The position numbers and the translations under genes are program-made. Below, piece by piece: positions 35,095-44,417 of a DNA stretch of 64,000 nucleotides (positions within the stretch are counted from its first letter, which is position 1; the number at the start of each line of letters is the position of its first letter). Origin of the DNA: Nitrospirae bacterium MYbin3 (GTDB lineage: Bacteria > Nitrospirota > Thermodesulfovibrionia > Thermodesulfovibrionales > Dissulfurispiraceae); NCBI GenBank assembly GCA_002753335.1, contig PEAD01000002.1:62001-126000 (forward strand), given 5' to 3'. The notes beneath the pieces are model-generated. The model worked only from the letters and a program-made list of their open reading frames with translations, was not told the DNA's origin and searched no databases.

Positions 35095-36717
35095 ATGAAA
35101 AAAGGTATATTTTGGAGAGTAGCGCTTATTGTCGGAACCGTAATTCTTTCTGCAATATTTTTTCTGCCCAATACACCCATTTTTCAGGTGATGCCAAAGT
35201 GGTGGAAAGACGCTCTGCCTAATAAGGGCATAGTCTTAGGACTCGACCTTCAGGGCGGCCTGCATCTTGTTTTTGAGGTTGAAGGTGATAAGGCTGTGGA
35301 AATACAGATGGACAGGATTGCATCGCATCTTTCCGGAGTTTTTGAAAGGAAAAAGATAAAGGCGAATGTAAAGAAAGATGGTATTGTTCTTAGCGTATCT
35401 CCGGCTAACTCAGATGGAAGGAAGATTGTTGAAGAGACCTATCCTCAGCTTTCTCTTCTTGAAGCCAATGACTCTTTAAAATATAAGCTAAGTCAGAGTG
35501 AGGTTAAGAGAATCAGGGACACCGCAACGGATCAGGTTGTTGAGATAATAAGAAATAGAATCGACCAGTTCGGGGTTGCCGAGCCTGTTATTCACAGGCA
35601 GGGCGAACATGAGATAGTTGTGCAGCTTCCGGGAGTTAAGGACCCTAAAAGAGCTGTCGAGATGATAGGAAAGACCGCGCAGCTTGAATTCAAAATAGTT
35701 GACGACGAATCACTTTTTGCTGCAGAGCTTCCCCCTTCGGTGCTCCCGTCAGAGGAGTCCCAGTTATTGGAAAAGTTCGCTTCTAAGATCCCTCAGGGGG
35801 ATGAGATTCTTTTTGAAAGAATCTTAAATAGAGAGACGGGTGTGGTCACAAAAAGGCCGATGCTGCTGAAAAAAGAGGTGTTGCTTTCGGGAGATCTTTT
35901 AACCGAGGCTAGAGTAACCATAGATCAGAGGTTTAACGAGCCTTACGTTTCGATAACCTTTAACAGCACCGGCTCAAAGATATTCGAGGATATTACGGGA
36001 CAGAATGTAAAAAAGAGGCTGGCAATAATACTTGATGGCAATATTTATTCGGCGCCTGTTATTCAGGAAAAAATAGCCGGCGGCAATGCCCAGATAACCG
36101 GCAGTTTTGGTATGGAGCAGGCTAAGGACCTTGCGATTGTTTTAAGGGCAGGTGCTCTTCCTGCACCGGTAAAGACGCTTCAAAATGTGACGGTTGGACC
36201 ATCCCTTGGAAGGGACTCTATAGAAGCGGGACAGAAGGCGGGGATAATAGGCACCCTGCTTGTAATTGCGTTCATGGTTTTTTATTACAGGGTTTCGGGT
36301 GTAATAGCGAATCTAGCTCTTTTGCTGAATATCATTCTGCTTATAGGTGCGATGGCTTCGCTTAATGCCACACTTACCATGCCAGGCATAGCCGGAATAA
36401 TTCTTGCCATAGGTATGGCGGTTGATTCAAATGTGCTTATGTTCGAAAGGATGAGAGAAGAGCTGCGCTCCGGCAAAACGCCGCGGGCTGCGGTTGAGGG
36501 CGGATACCGGAAGGCCTTCTGGACAATATTTGACTCGCATGTCACCACGCTTATTACGGCAGCGGTGCTTTTCCAGTTTGGAACGGGGCCGATAAAGGGA
36601 TTTGCGGTGACTCTGAGCCTTGGTGTTGCGATAAACCTGTTTACCGCGCTTATTGGCACGAAGACGGTCTTTGACATAATGCATATGAAAGGAGAAGTAA
36701 AGGAGTTGAGCATATGA
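35095..36717 (+). CDS. secD: Protein translocase subunit SecD
   Basis: The 540-residue protein uses the proton gradient to help pull secreted proteins across the inner membrane. First helix at about 8-26, [15 protein letters not shown], the periplasmic P1 domain with [13 protein letters not shown]-like block ([16 protein letters not shown]), and five C-terminal helices beginning near 375, with [19 protein letters not shown]. Its end overlaps secF by four bases. Confidence 0.96.
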   Translation: MKKGIFWRVALIVGTVILSAIFFLPNTPIFQVMPKWWKDALPNKGIVLGLDLQGGLHLVFEVEGDKAVEIQMDRIASHLSGVFERKKIKANVKKDGIVLSVSPANSDGRKIVEETYPQLSLLEANDSLKYKLSQSEVKRIRDTATDQVVEIIRNRIDQFGVAEPVIHRQGEHEIVVQLPGVKDPKRAVEMIGKTAQLEFKIVDDESLFAAELPPSVLPSEESQLLEKFASKIPQGDEILFERILNRETGVVTKRPMLLKKEVLLSGDLLTEARVTIDQRFNEPYVSITFNSTGSKIFEDITGQNVKKRLAIILDGNIYSAPVIQEKIAGGNAQITGSFGMEQAKDLAIVLRAGALPAPVKTLQNVTVGPSLGRDSIEAGQKAGIIGTLLVIAFMVFYYRVSGVIANLALLLNIILLIGAMASLNATLTMPGIAGIILAIGMAVDSNVLMFERMREELRSGKTPRAAVEGGYRKAFWTIFDSHVTTLITAAVLFQFGTGPIKGFAVTLSLGVAINLFTALIGTKTVFDIMHMKGEVKELSI

Positions 36718-37634
36718 TCGAACTTATAAAGAATACAAACATAGATTTTATGGGTATGAAGAAGTACGCCTTTATTTTTTCGGGCATAATGTCTGTCATA
36801 GGGTTAATAGCAATTGTGCAGATAGCGCTTGGCAATGCAAATTTGGGCGTGGACTTTGCGGGTGGCACAGCTGTTCAGATAAAATTTTCGAAGTCGGTTC
36901 CTCTGCATGATGTCAGGCTTGCGCTTGAAGCTGGAGGACTTCGCGACTTTGACCTTCAGGATTTGCCGACCGAGAACAAGGTTTTGATACGGGTAAAGAA
37001 GCAGGAGGAGAAGCTGGGAGGGTTTTCGGAAAAAATCGTGCAGACCCTGTCCCAGAAATTTGCGGATAAAAATCCTCTTATTGATTCAACAACCGAGATA
37101 GGTCCTAAGGTTGGCTCAAAGCTGAGGCAGGACGCGATGTGGGCCGTTATAATATCGACATTCGGAATTCTGGTCTATATAGCATGGCGGTTTCAGTTCA
37201 GGTTTGGCATAGGCGCTACCGTTGCTACTTTTCATGATGTGCTTGCGGTTGTTGCGATATTCTATATTTTGGGCCGAGAATTTAACCTTATAGTACTTAG
37301 CGCCCTTCTTACTATTGCCGGATATTCACTGACTGATACTGTAGTAGTGTTCGACAGGATCAGGGAGAACATAAAACGATATATAAAGGAGCCTATAGAG
37401 GTTGTAGTCAATAAGAGCATAAATGAGGTTCTTTCGAGGACGATCGTCACATCTCTCACAGTATTTCTTGTGTCTCTTGCAATCTTCTTCTTCGGGGGGG
37501 AGGTGCTGCATGATTTTTCGCTCGCTATGCTTATAGGTGTTGTTATCGGCACTTATTCCTCGATATTTATGGCAAGCCCTGTTGTGGTGCTTCTGCGCAA
37601 AAAGGTGCCTGTAGTGAAAAGCAAGAAAAAATGA
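36714..37634 (+). CDS. secF: Protein translocase subunit SecF
   Basis: The 306-residue protein has a first helix at about 17-36, [14 protein letters not shown], and five C-terminal helices with the SecF signature [19 protein letters not shown] and the RTIVTSLT block. It forms a complex with SecD and YajC, encoded upstream. The start is ATG at 36714 overlapping the secD stop. Confidence 0.96.
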   Translation: MIELIKNTNIDFMGMKKYAFIFSGIMSVIGLIAIVQIALGNANLGVDFAGGTAVQIKFSKSVPLHDVRLALEAGGLRDFDLQDLPTENKVLIRVKKQEEKLGGFSEKIVQTLSQKFADKNPLIDSTTEIGPKVGSKLRQDAMWAVIISTFGILVYIAWRFQFRFGIGATVATFHDVLAVVAIFYILGREFNLIVLSALLTIAGYSLTDTVVVFDRIRENIKRYIKEPIEVVVNKSINEVLSRTIVTSLTVFLVSLAIFFFGGEVLHDFSLAMLIGVVIGTYSSIFMASPVVVLLRKKVPVVKSKKK

Positions 37635-37642
37635 CAGGGTAG

Positions 37643-39355
37643 ATGCTCGACGACAAACGAAGATGGGTCGTAAGCAGAACTAACTCAGAATATGTCGAGT
37701 ATCTTTCCAAGTCTGTTTCGGTATCCGCGCCATTTGCCCAAATTCTTATTAACCGCGGGATAAAAAGCCCGCAGGCTCTCTCAGCTTTTCTCGATCCATC
37801 AGTTTCAAAATTCTCGGATCCATTCGACATTAAAGGCGTAAGCACAGCTGTTGAAAGGATAAAACTTGCAAAGTCAAGGGGCGAGCGTGTGCTTATTCAC
37901 GGTGATTATGATGCGGATGGAGTCTCTGCCACATCGATAATGTTGGAAGGCCTGAGGCTGTTTGGCATCGATGCGCATTATTTTATTCCCAACAGGATAG
38001 CTCACGGCTATGGGTTTGGAACTGCAGGTATAGAGAAGGCCCGCTCAATAAACGCAGGGATTATAGTTACGGTTGATTGTGGAATAACGTCCCTGGATGC
38101 TGTAGCTGCTGCGAGTGCGCTTGGCATAGATGTCATTATCACCGATCATCATGAGGCTGCGAAGAGCGATTCAGGCGAATTGCTTATCCCAGATTCTGTT
38201 GCGGTTGTAAACCCTAAGCTTGAGCTTGAGGTGAGAGATTGGTCTTGCCTTTCTGGTGCCGGAGTTGCTCTTAAGATAATACAGGCTCTCTTTCAAGATA
38301 ATAGAGAATATATGCATCGGTTTTTCGACCTTGCGGCCATAGGCACGGGAGCTGATGTTGTTCCGGTGCTGGATGACAATAGGATTATCCTTAAAGAGGG
38401 GCTATCTCTTATTCAAGCTGGCGAACGTCTTGGGATAAAGGCTATTAAAGATGCTGCCGGCATTAAGCCTGATTTTTTTAAATCATCATTTCTGCCTTAT
38501 ATAGTGGTTCCTCGAATTAATGCAGCCGGACGTATTGCGGATGCTTCTGAGGTGGTTGAGCTTTTGACCACAAGCTCCTCATCCGAGGCAGAAAGGCTTG
38601 CCGTATGGCTTAACGGGCTTAACATAAAGAGGCAGGAGATAGAGCAGCAGGTTTATTCCGAGGCGCTCGCAATGCTGCGGACCATGGATACTGGCAGAGG
38701 CGCGCTCGTGATAGCTTCCGAAGGCTGGCATCAGGGTGTTGTCGGCATTGTTGCATCAAGGGTTCAGGAGGAATTTAACAGGCCTGCTTTTGTTCTTTCT
38801 ATAGAAAACGGTGTGGCAAAAGGCTCCGGAAGAAGCATTCCTGCTTTTGATATGCACAGCGGTCTCTTTCAATGCAAAGATATGCTCAAGCGGTTTGGCG
38901 GACACAAGCAGGCTGCTGGTCTTGCCCTCTCAAGTGATGACCTTGGACGATTCAGGGAGGCCATTTCAAAAGTTGTTGAAAGCACACTTGCATCAGATGA
39001 TTTTGCACCTTCTCTCACTATTGATGCTGCTGTTAAAATTTCGGATATGAGTTTGTCGCTTGCTGAAGAAATATCGAGCCTTGAACCCTTTGGCTACGGT
39101 AATGAAGAGCCGCTGCTTGGAGCAAAAGGGCTTCAGGTAGTGCAGCCGAGAATTGTGGGGAAGAATCATCTTAAGATGTATCTGCGGCAGAACGGGACGA
39201 AAATCGATTCAATAGGGTTTGATTTAGGCGGAGCCCTCGAAAATCTTGATGAAAATTCTGTTGTAGATGTTGCTTTTCAGCCCACTGTCAATGAGTGGAA
39301 CGGCGGACGTTTTCTCCAGCTTAATCTCAAGGCATTAAGGAAAACCTCTTTATGA
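37643..39355 (+). CDS. recJ: Single-stranded-DNA-specific exonuclease RecJ
   Basis: A 570-residue 5'-3' exonuclease used in recombination and mismatch repair. DHH-family motifs: HGDYDADGVSAT (about 90), VDCGI, TDHHEA (about 168), and the DHHA1 block with GRSIPAFDMHSG and KRFGGHKQAAG (about 400-425). The C-terminal OB-fold is present (LEPFGYGNEEPLLG). Length is normal. It starts nine bases after secF and its final four bases overlap the dehydrogenase gene, so it is probably in the sec transcript. Confidence 0.95.
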   Translation: MLDDKRRWVVSRTNSEYVEYLSKSVSVSAPFAQILINRGIKSPQALSAFLDPSVSKFSDPFDIKGVSTAVERIKLAKSRGERVLIHGDYDADGVSATSIMLEGLRLFGIDAHYFIPNRIAHGYGFGTAGIEKARSINAGIIVTVDCGITSLDAVAAASALGIDVIITDHHEAAKSDSGELLIPDSVAVVNPKLELEVRDWSCLSGAGVALKIIQALFQDNREYMHRFFDLAAIGTGADVVPVLDDNRIILKEGLSLIQAGERLGIKAIKDAAGIKPDFFKSSFLPYIVVPRINAAGRIADASEVVELLTTSSSSEAERLAVWLNGLNIKRQEIEQQVYSEALAMLRTMDTGRGALVIASEGWHQGVVGIVASRVQEEFNRPAFVLSIENGVAKGSGRSIPAFDMHSGLFQCKDMLKRFGGHKQAAGLALSSDDLGRFREAISKVVESTLASDDFAPSLTIDAAVKISDMSLSLAEEISSLEPFGYGNEEPLLGAKGLQVVQPRIVGKNHLKMYLRQNGTKIDSIGFDLGGALENLDENSVVDVAFQPTVNEWNGGRFLQLNLKALRKTSL

Positions 39356-40302
39356 GAGCTGTTGTTTTTGACGGCCGGCTTCATGTTAAGGATATTGAAA
39401 AGCCTGTGCGTCAAAAAGGAGAGGCGCTTGTAAAAGTTTCGATTGCGGGCATCTGCAATACTGACCATGAAATAACAAGAGGCTACATCCCAGATTTCAA
39501 CGGCATTCTTGGCCACGAGTTTTTGGGTGTGGTTGAAGATGCTGATGACAAAGGCCTTATCGGCAAAAGGGTTGCGGGTGAGATAAATCTGGCTTGCGGA
39601 GCCTGCGAGTTTTGCAAAAATGATCTTGGCAGGCATTGTCCAAGTCGTTCGGTTCTCGGCATTATAAATAAAGACGGGGCTTTCGCAGAATATCTTACAT
39701 TGCCTGCAGCTAATATTTTTGTGATACCTGATTGCATATCCGATGCTCAGGCGGTCTTTATTGAGCCGTTGGCCGCAGCGCTCGAGATTTTCGAACAGGT
39801 CAGGATAGTTCAAGAGCACAAAGTCCTTCTTATAGGTGATGGCAAACTGGCATTGCTTATAGCTTTAGTGCTGAAGACTACCGGATGTCGTTTAACCATG
39901 CTGGGGAAGCATAGAGAGAAGTTGAGTTTTGCAGCTGCGTATGGTATTGATACAGCAATGGTTGAGGGTTTCACTAAATCCCAGTATGACATTGTAATTG
40001 AAGCATCAGGAAAACCCTCAGGCTTTATGGCGGCGCTCGACTGTGTTAATCCAAGGGGGACGATTGTGCTTAAGAGTACGTATGCTGAACCATTTCTTTT
40101 CAATCCTTTCCAGATAGTTGTGAACGAAATTACGGTTGTAGGTTCGCGCTGCGGAAGATTTGAAGATGCGATACGTTTTCTTCAGTCCCATCCTATGCCT
40201 CTCGATAAATTAATCAGCGCAGAGTTTGATCTTGAAGATGCTGAAGAAGCATTTGTTTTTTCGGCACGGCCGGATGTGTTCAAGGTTTTGCTGAAGATTT
40301 GA
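39352..40302 (+). CDS. Zinc-dependent medium-chain alcohol dehydrogenase
   Basis: The 316-residue protein has the catalytic zinc ligands Cys (AGICNTDHE) and His-Glu (LGHEFLG), and all four structural-zinc cysteines in CGACEFCKNDLGRHC. The nucleotide-binding segment LLIGDGKLALLIALVL has lost the usual GxGxxG pattern (GDGKLA). The family reduces or oxidises alcohols or polyols with NAD(P). At 316 residues it is shorter than the usual 340-350. The four-base overlap with recJ is positional and does not suggest substrate. Confidence 0.85.
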   Translation: MRAVVFDGRLHVKDIEKPVRQKGEALVKVSIAGICNTDHEITRGYIPDFNGILGHEFLGVVEDADDKGLIGKRVAGEINLACGACEFCKNDLGRHCPSRSVLGIINKDGAFAEYLTLPAANIFVIPDCISDAQAVFIEPLAAALEIFEQVRIVQEHKVLLIGDGKLALLIALVLKTTGCRLTMLGKHREKLSFAAAYGIDTAMVEGFTKSQYDIVIEASGKPSGFMAALDCVNPRGTIVLKSTYAEPFLFNPFQIVVNEITVVGSRCGRFEDAIRFLQSHPMPLDKLISAEFDLEDAEEAFVFSARPDVFKVLLKI

Positions 40303-40305
40303 TTC

Positions 40306-41421
40306 TTATGCCAGAGGATTGCTTGTCAGAAGGTTTTTGCAGATAACAAGAAAAGGCTTTATTATGTCAGGATCAAACTGTGTACCCGAGTTTTTCTTGA
40401 GCTCTTCAACAGCGGTTTCGAAATCAAGCCCTTTTCTGTAGGGCCTGTCTGTGGTCATAGCATCAAAAGCATCTGCCACTGATATAATTCTGGCGATTAT
40501 AGGGATTTCTGCTCCTTTTAGTCCGGAAGGGTACCCCCTGCCGTCAAATCTTTCGTGGTGATGTTTTATTCCAGGAATTATTTCTTTAAGTTTTTTTATT
40601 CGGGCAAGCATGTCAGCGCCTATTTGAGAATGCTTCATCATATCTTTCATTTCTTCAGAGTCGAGCCTGCCGGGCTTTAGCAATACAGGGTCCGGCACCC
40701 CGATTTTGCCTATATCATGAAGAATCGCTGAAAGTCTTAGTTTTTCTCTTTCGGGTTGAGTAAGACCCATTCTTATTGCGATGGCTATACTAAGTTCCAT
40801 GACACGTCTCGTATGGCCTCCTGTGTAGGGATCCCGAAGTTCTATCGTCTCGGCAAAAGCATGGATGGTTTCATAAAAAGTTTCTTTGAGTTCTTCATGC
40901 AGCTTAGCGTTGTCTATTGTGATTGCCAATTGGTGCGCAAAGGTTGTCATTAAAGCAGACTCGCGGGCTGTGAAATGCCCATCCTTCTTGTTGATTATCT
41001 GGAGCACTCCGATAAGTCTTTCCTTGGTTCCTCTTGGGACGCATATCATATTGTGGGTTGCAAAACCACTTGTTTGATCGACTGTTTTGCAGAATCGCGG
41101 ATCCGAAGAGGTGTTTTCTATTATCATCGGGAGATGGTTTTCCGCAACCCAGCCTGCTATACCTTGCCCTTTTTTAAGTCTTATGGTTTTGATCGTTTGG
41201 CCCTTATCTCCTGTGGCTACATCGAAATAAAGCTCACCAGTTTCAGGATCAAGAAAAAGCAGACTGCCGGCCTCAGCGCCCGTAAGGAGGGTGGCTGAAT
41301 CTATGGCGCGTTTTTTTATTTCTTGTATGTCTAGGGAGGAGTTAACGAGTGCTGTCAGGTCTATGAGCGCTTCAAGGTGTAAGAGCCTGTTTTCTGAATC
41401 GATGCTGTCTGGCAATTGCAT
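40306..41421 (-). CDS. GAF plus HD-GYP domain cyclic-di-GMP phosphodiesterase
   Basis: A 371-residue cytoplasmic protein. GAF sensor at about 15-170 (GAEAGSLLFLDPETGELYF, GQGIAGWVAE, IGVLQIINK), then HD-GYP at about 185-360 with GGHTRRVMELS, LHDIGKIGVPD, HHHERFDGRGYP and ISVADAFDAMTTDRPYR. Every residue of the canonical active HD-GYP site is present. It is single, convergent with the dehydrogenase gene and divergent from the ArsR gene. Confidence 0.93.
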   Translation of the reverse strand: MQLPDSIDSENRLLHLEALIDLTALVNSSLDIQEIKKRAIDSATLLTGAEAGSLLFLDPETGELYFDVATGDKGQTIKTIRLKKGQGIAGWVAENHLPMIIENTSSDPRFCKTVDQTSGFATHNMICVPRGTKERLIGVLQIINKKDGHFTARESALMTTFAHQLAITIDNAKLHEELKETFYETIHAFAETIELRDPYTGGHTRRVMELSIAIAIRMGLTQPEREKLRLSAILHDIGKIGVPDPVLLKPGRLDSEEMKDMMKHSQIGADMLARIKKLKEIIPGIKHHHERFDGRGYPSGLKGAEIPIIARIISVADAFDAMTTDRPYRKGLDFETAVEELKKNSGTQFDPDIIKPFLVICKNLLTSNPLA

Positions 41422-41512
41422 TCTCCTGAATCGGTTAATATCTATAGTTTAGCAGAAAAAAACGCAAGAATCATTTTTTTAAGCTTTTTTAAGACAGGCA
41501 GTTTGACTTTTA

Positions 41513-41544
41513 TCATATAAATAGATTTTAATATGTTTATATGA
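41513..41544. promoter_or_regulatory. Inverted-repeat operator overlapping the ArsR start
   Basis: TCATATAAA (41513-41521) and TTTATATGA (41536-41544) form a perfect 9-bp inverted repeat with a 14-bp spacer. It overlaps the -10 region of a promoter with TTGACT at 41503-41508 and includes the ATG at 41541. AT-rich dyads at this place are typical ArsR/SmtB autoregulatory operators. Confidence 0.5.
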
Positions 41545-41951
41545 ATCAGGCGCTGGATCTTTTTAAAATCTTTTCTGACGAATCGAGGCTCAGGGTGCTG
41601 AACATCCTCGAAAAGAAAGAGCTTGCCGTATGCCAGATAATGGGAATACTGGGCATGTCTCAGCCGCTGGTTTCGCGCAATCTTTTTCTATTGCAGCGGG
41701 CCGGGTTCATTGAATACCGGCGTGAAGGCAAACTTATGTACTACAGATTTAAATCAGAGCTTTCTAAAAAACAGGGGCTTCTTTTTGATGTATTCAGGAT
41801 AGTTGCCGGTGAAGAGCCTGTTTTTAAAAAAGACATGGATTCTCTAAAAGACTGCGAGAGGTTTCAAAAGAAGGTGGGAAAATGCAACATGGAGACGCTT
41901 AAGGCGTTTATGGAATACAGAAAACAGAAGCAGGGCAAGAATAAGAAGTGA
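41541..41951 (+). CDS. ArsR-family transcriptional regulator
   Basis: A 136-residue winged-helix repressor: DESRLRVLNILEKKELAVCQIMGIL, the recognition helix MSQPLVSRNLFLLQRAGFI (shown in part) and wing YRREGKLMYYRF. The ELCVCDL metal motif of ArsR is reduced to ELAVCQI with one cysteine; further cysteines occur at about 111 and 119 (DCERF, GKCNM). The inducer may be a metal(loid) or another ligand. It overlaps the TolC-type gene by four bases, so it heads and very likely controls the efflux operon. Confidence 0.88.
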   Translation: MNQALDLFKIFSDESRLRVLNILEKKELAVCQIMGILGMSQPLVSRNLFLLQRAGFIEYRREGKLMYYRFKSELSKKQGLLFDVFRIVAGEEPVFKKDMDSLKDCERFQKKVGKCNMETLKAFMEYRKQKQGKNKK

Positions 41952-43309
41952 TGAGAAATATTAAATTAAAAAGAATTGCAGCAATTTTTGTTTTTATGTC
42001 GCTTTTCTCCCTGGCATCTGTACATTCCTCCGGGGCTGCAGAAAAACAGCTTTCGATGTTGGAAGCTGTCAGGCTTGCGATAACCGACAGCCATGAGCTC
42101 AGGGCCTTTAAATACAATGTTGAAGCTGGCAGAGAGGAAATAGGCATCGCACGTAGCAGCCTATTTCCCAGGATAAGTTTTGAGGAGCGTTTTACCAGAA
42201 CCAACAATCCTCCATATGCGTTTATGACAAAGTTGGGGCAGGAGAGAATAGTTCAGCAGGACTTTAATCCTGATGCATTGAACAAGCCGAATGCTGTTAA
42301 CGATTTTCAGAGCGCGGTTTCGTTTGAGCAGATACTGTATTCCCCTAAGACCCTAACCGGAGTTAGTGTATCAAAGAAGAACTATGCAGGAAAGCTTAAA
42401 GACCTGAAAAGAAAGAGGGAAGAGTCTGCCATGAAGACGCTAGAGGCTTTTCTTATGGTTAATACCGCAAAAGCATACCTCATGGCGGCCGATAAAGCGG
42501 TAGAAGAGGCGCAGGAACACTTAAGGATAGCCGAACTCAGATATGGTTCGGGGCTTGGTATTTATTCCGACGCATTGAGGGCAGCGACCATTCTTTCGGA
42601 TGCAGAAAAGAAAGCTCTTGCCGCCCACAAGAATTATAGTCTTGCCAAGCGGTTATTGGGTCTTTCTGTGGGGCGTGAGGAATCCATAGATGCCGGAGAA
42701 ATGTCACCCGAAATACAACTTATGCCTCAATCTTATTATATTGAAAACTCTCTGGACAGGAATGATTTGGCCTCCCTTCGGATTATGCATGAAAATGCTA
42801 AGGAGCACATAAAGCTTGCTGAGGCCGGCTACCACCCGGTAATAGCAATGGGCGGCACCTATCAGTTAAATGACAACAGAAGACCGTTAGGGGATCAGGG
42901 AGACAGTTGGCAGGTTCTTGCTTTTTTAAGGTGGGATGTTTTTGATGGATTCAAAAGAGATGGCGAGCGGGCCAAGGCCAAAGCACAGGCGGCCGAAATT
43001 GAAGAAAATTGGAAAGGGTTTAAGAACACCATCTCATTCAGGATATATAGCACATACCTCGAAGCCGAGGAGACGCAGAAGAATATCGAGCTTTCGAAGA
43101 AGGCTTTAAGCACCGCCGAGGAAGGCATGAGGCTTATCAAGCTGAGATACGAAAACTCGCTTTCTCCAATGGTTGACCTGATCGATGCACAGACTAGCCT
43201 TGACAATGCCCGTGCAGAGGTCATTGCACGCGAGAATAATTACCGACTTGCGGTTATCAGGCTTGGGTTTGAAAGCGGAACCATTTTAAAGGACATGAAA
43301 ATAGAATAG
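41948..43309 (+). CDS. TolC-family outer-membrane efflux protein
   Basis: The 453-residue protein has a signal peptide (cleavage near residue 28, after SGA) and two OEP repeats of long amphipathic helices. The markers include MLEAVRLAITDSHELRA at the N-terminus, SYTAEI-like repeats replaced here by RYGSGLGIYSDALRAA, and the second-half counterpart KLRYENSLSPMVDLIDAQTSL (shown in part). Outer-membrane exit duct of the RND system encoded downstream. Confidence 0.9.
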   Translation: MMRNIKLKRIAAIFVFMSLFSLASVHSSGAAEKQLSMLEAVRLAITDSHELRAFKYNVEAGREEIGIARSSLFPRISFEERFTRTNNPPYAFMTKLGQERIVQQDFNPDALNKPNAVNDFQSAVSFEQILYSPKTLTGVSVSKKNYAGKLKDLKRKREESAMKTLEAFLMVNTAKAYLMAADKAVEEAQEHLRIAELRYGSGLGIYSDALRAATILSDAEKKALAAHKNYSLAKRLLGLSVGREESIDAGEMSPEIQLMPQSYYIENSLDRNDLASLRIMHENAKEHIKLAEAGYHPVIAMGGTYQLNDNRRPLGDQGDSWQVLAFLRWDVFDGFKRDGERAKAKAQAAEIEENWKGFKNTISFRIYSTYLEAEETQKNIELSKKALSTAEEGMRLIKLRYENSLSPMVDLIDAQTSLDNARAEVIARENNYRLAVIRLGFESGTILKDMKIE

Positions 43310-43320
43310 CGGAGGAATAA

Positions 43321-44394
43321 ATGTCAATGCTGAAATCATATGCGGTTCTAGCCTTTCTTTTGCTGTCGTTTCTTTTTGCCGGCGGCTGTAAAAACGGTGA
43401 TTATAAGGCACAAGAGGCGAAGAGACCTGAGATATCCGGAGTGACCGTTTTGAAGGTTGAACCTTCGCAGACAGAGATTTTCTATGAAACAACAGGAACC
43501 GTAAAAGCCCTGAATTCAAGCGTAATAGCGAGCAGAGTTATAGGGACTGTGCTGTCTATGAATGTGAGTGCAGGAGACAGTGTGCGGGCCGGACAGGTTT
43601 TATTGACGATAGATGACAGCGATGCAATTCAGCGCGTAAAGGCGGCAGAGAAAGGTTATGAGGCGGCAAAGCAGAGAAAGGGCCTTTCTGAAGCTACATT
43701 CAACAGATACAAAAAACTGTTTGACCAAAAAGCGATTTCTCAGCAGGAGATGGATCAGATAGAGACGCAGAAAAAAGTTGATGAAAGCGAGCTTGAACGT
43801 GCTAAAGCACTTTTTGCAGAGGCACAGACGCATCAGGGCTTTACAAAAATAACCGCGCCGCTTTCGGGTGTGGTTGTTGAAAAAAAGATAGACAGGGGCA
43901 GCACCGCGGTTCCGGGGACGCCTATAATCACGATTGAAGAGAACTCCGGCTATCGGTTTGAGGCTGCTGTTGACGAGAGGCTTTTAGGAAGTGTTAAGCG
44001 CGGTATGGCGGTTTATATTGTTATTGATGCAATCGGGCAGACGGTCAAGGGGGTGATCAACGAAGTAGTTCCGGCTGTTGATCCTGCTTCTCGTTCTTTT
44101 TTGGTAAAAGTTGGAATCAACAGTACAGGGCTAAGGTCCGGTCTTTATGGAAAACTTTTGATTCCTGAAGGGAAGCGAAATATGCTGCTTGTGCCGCAGA
44201 AAGCGGTCATTGAAAAGGGACAGCTTACCGGTGTTTATGCGGTTGATGAAAAAGGAGTTGTGACATATCGATTGATAAAGGCGGGCAAGATGAATAACGG
44301 CATGACCGAAATTCTTTCGGGGCTTAATGCAGGCGAAAAAATTATCGCCGAGGGAGCTGAAAGGGCTGTTGACGGAGGAATGGTCAGGCAGTAG
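43321..44394 (+). CDS. RND efflux periplasmic adaptor lipoprotein
   Basis: A 357-residue membrane-fusion protein with a lipobox (FAGGC, Cys about 23), the lipoyl half TVKALNSSVIASRVIGTVLS, an alpha-hairpin at about 95-170 and FTKITAPLSGVVVEKKIDRG (second lipoyl half). It joins the TolC-type and RND proteins of the same operon. Confidence 0.92.
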   Translation: MSMLKSYAVLAFLLLSFLFAGGCKNGDYKAQEAKRPEISGVTVLKVEPSQTEIFYETTGTVKALNSSVIASRVIGTVLSMNVSAGDSVRAGQVLLTIDDSDAIQRVKAAEKGYEAAKQRKGLSEATFNRYKKLFDQKAISQQEMDQIETQKKVDESELERAKALFAEAQTHQGFTKITAPLSGVVVEKKIDRGSTAVPGTPIITIEENSGYRFEAAVDERLLGSVKRGMAVYIVIDAIGQTVKGVINEVVPAVDPASRSFLVKVGINSTGLRSGLYGKLLIPEGKRNMLLVPQKAVIEKGQLTGVYAVDEKGVVTYRLIKAGKMNNGMTEILSGLNAGEKIIAEGAERAVDGGMVRQ

Positions 44395-44417
44395 CAGCGT
44401 CCGGCAAATAATTAAAT

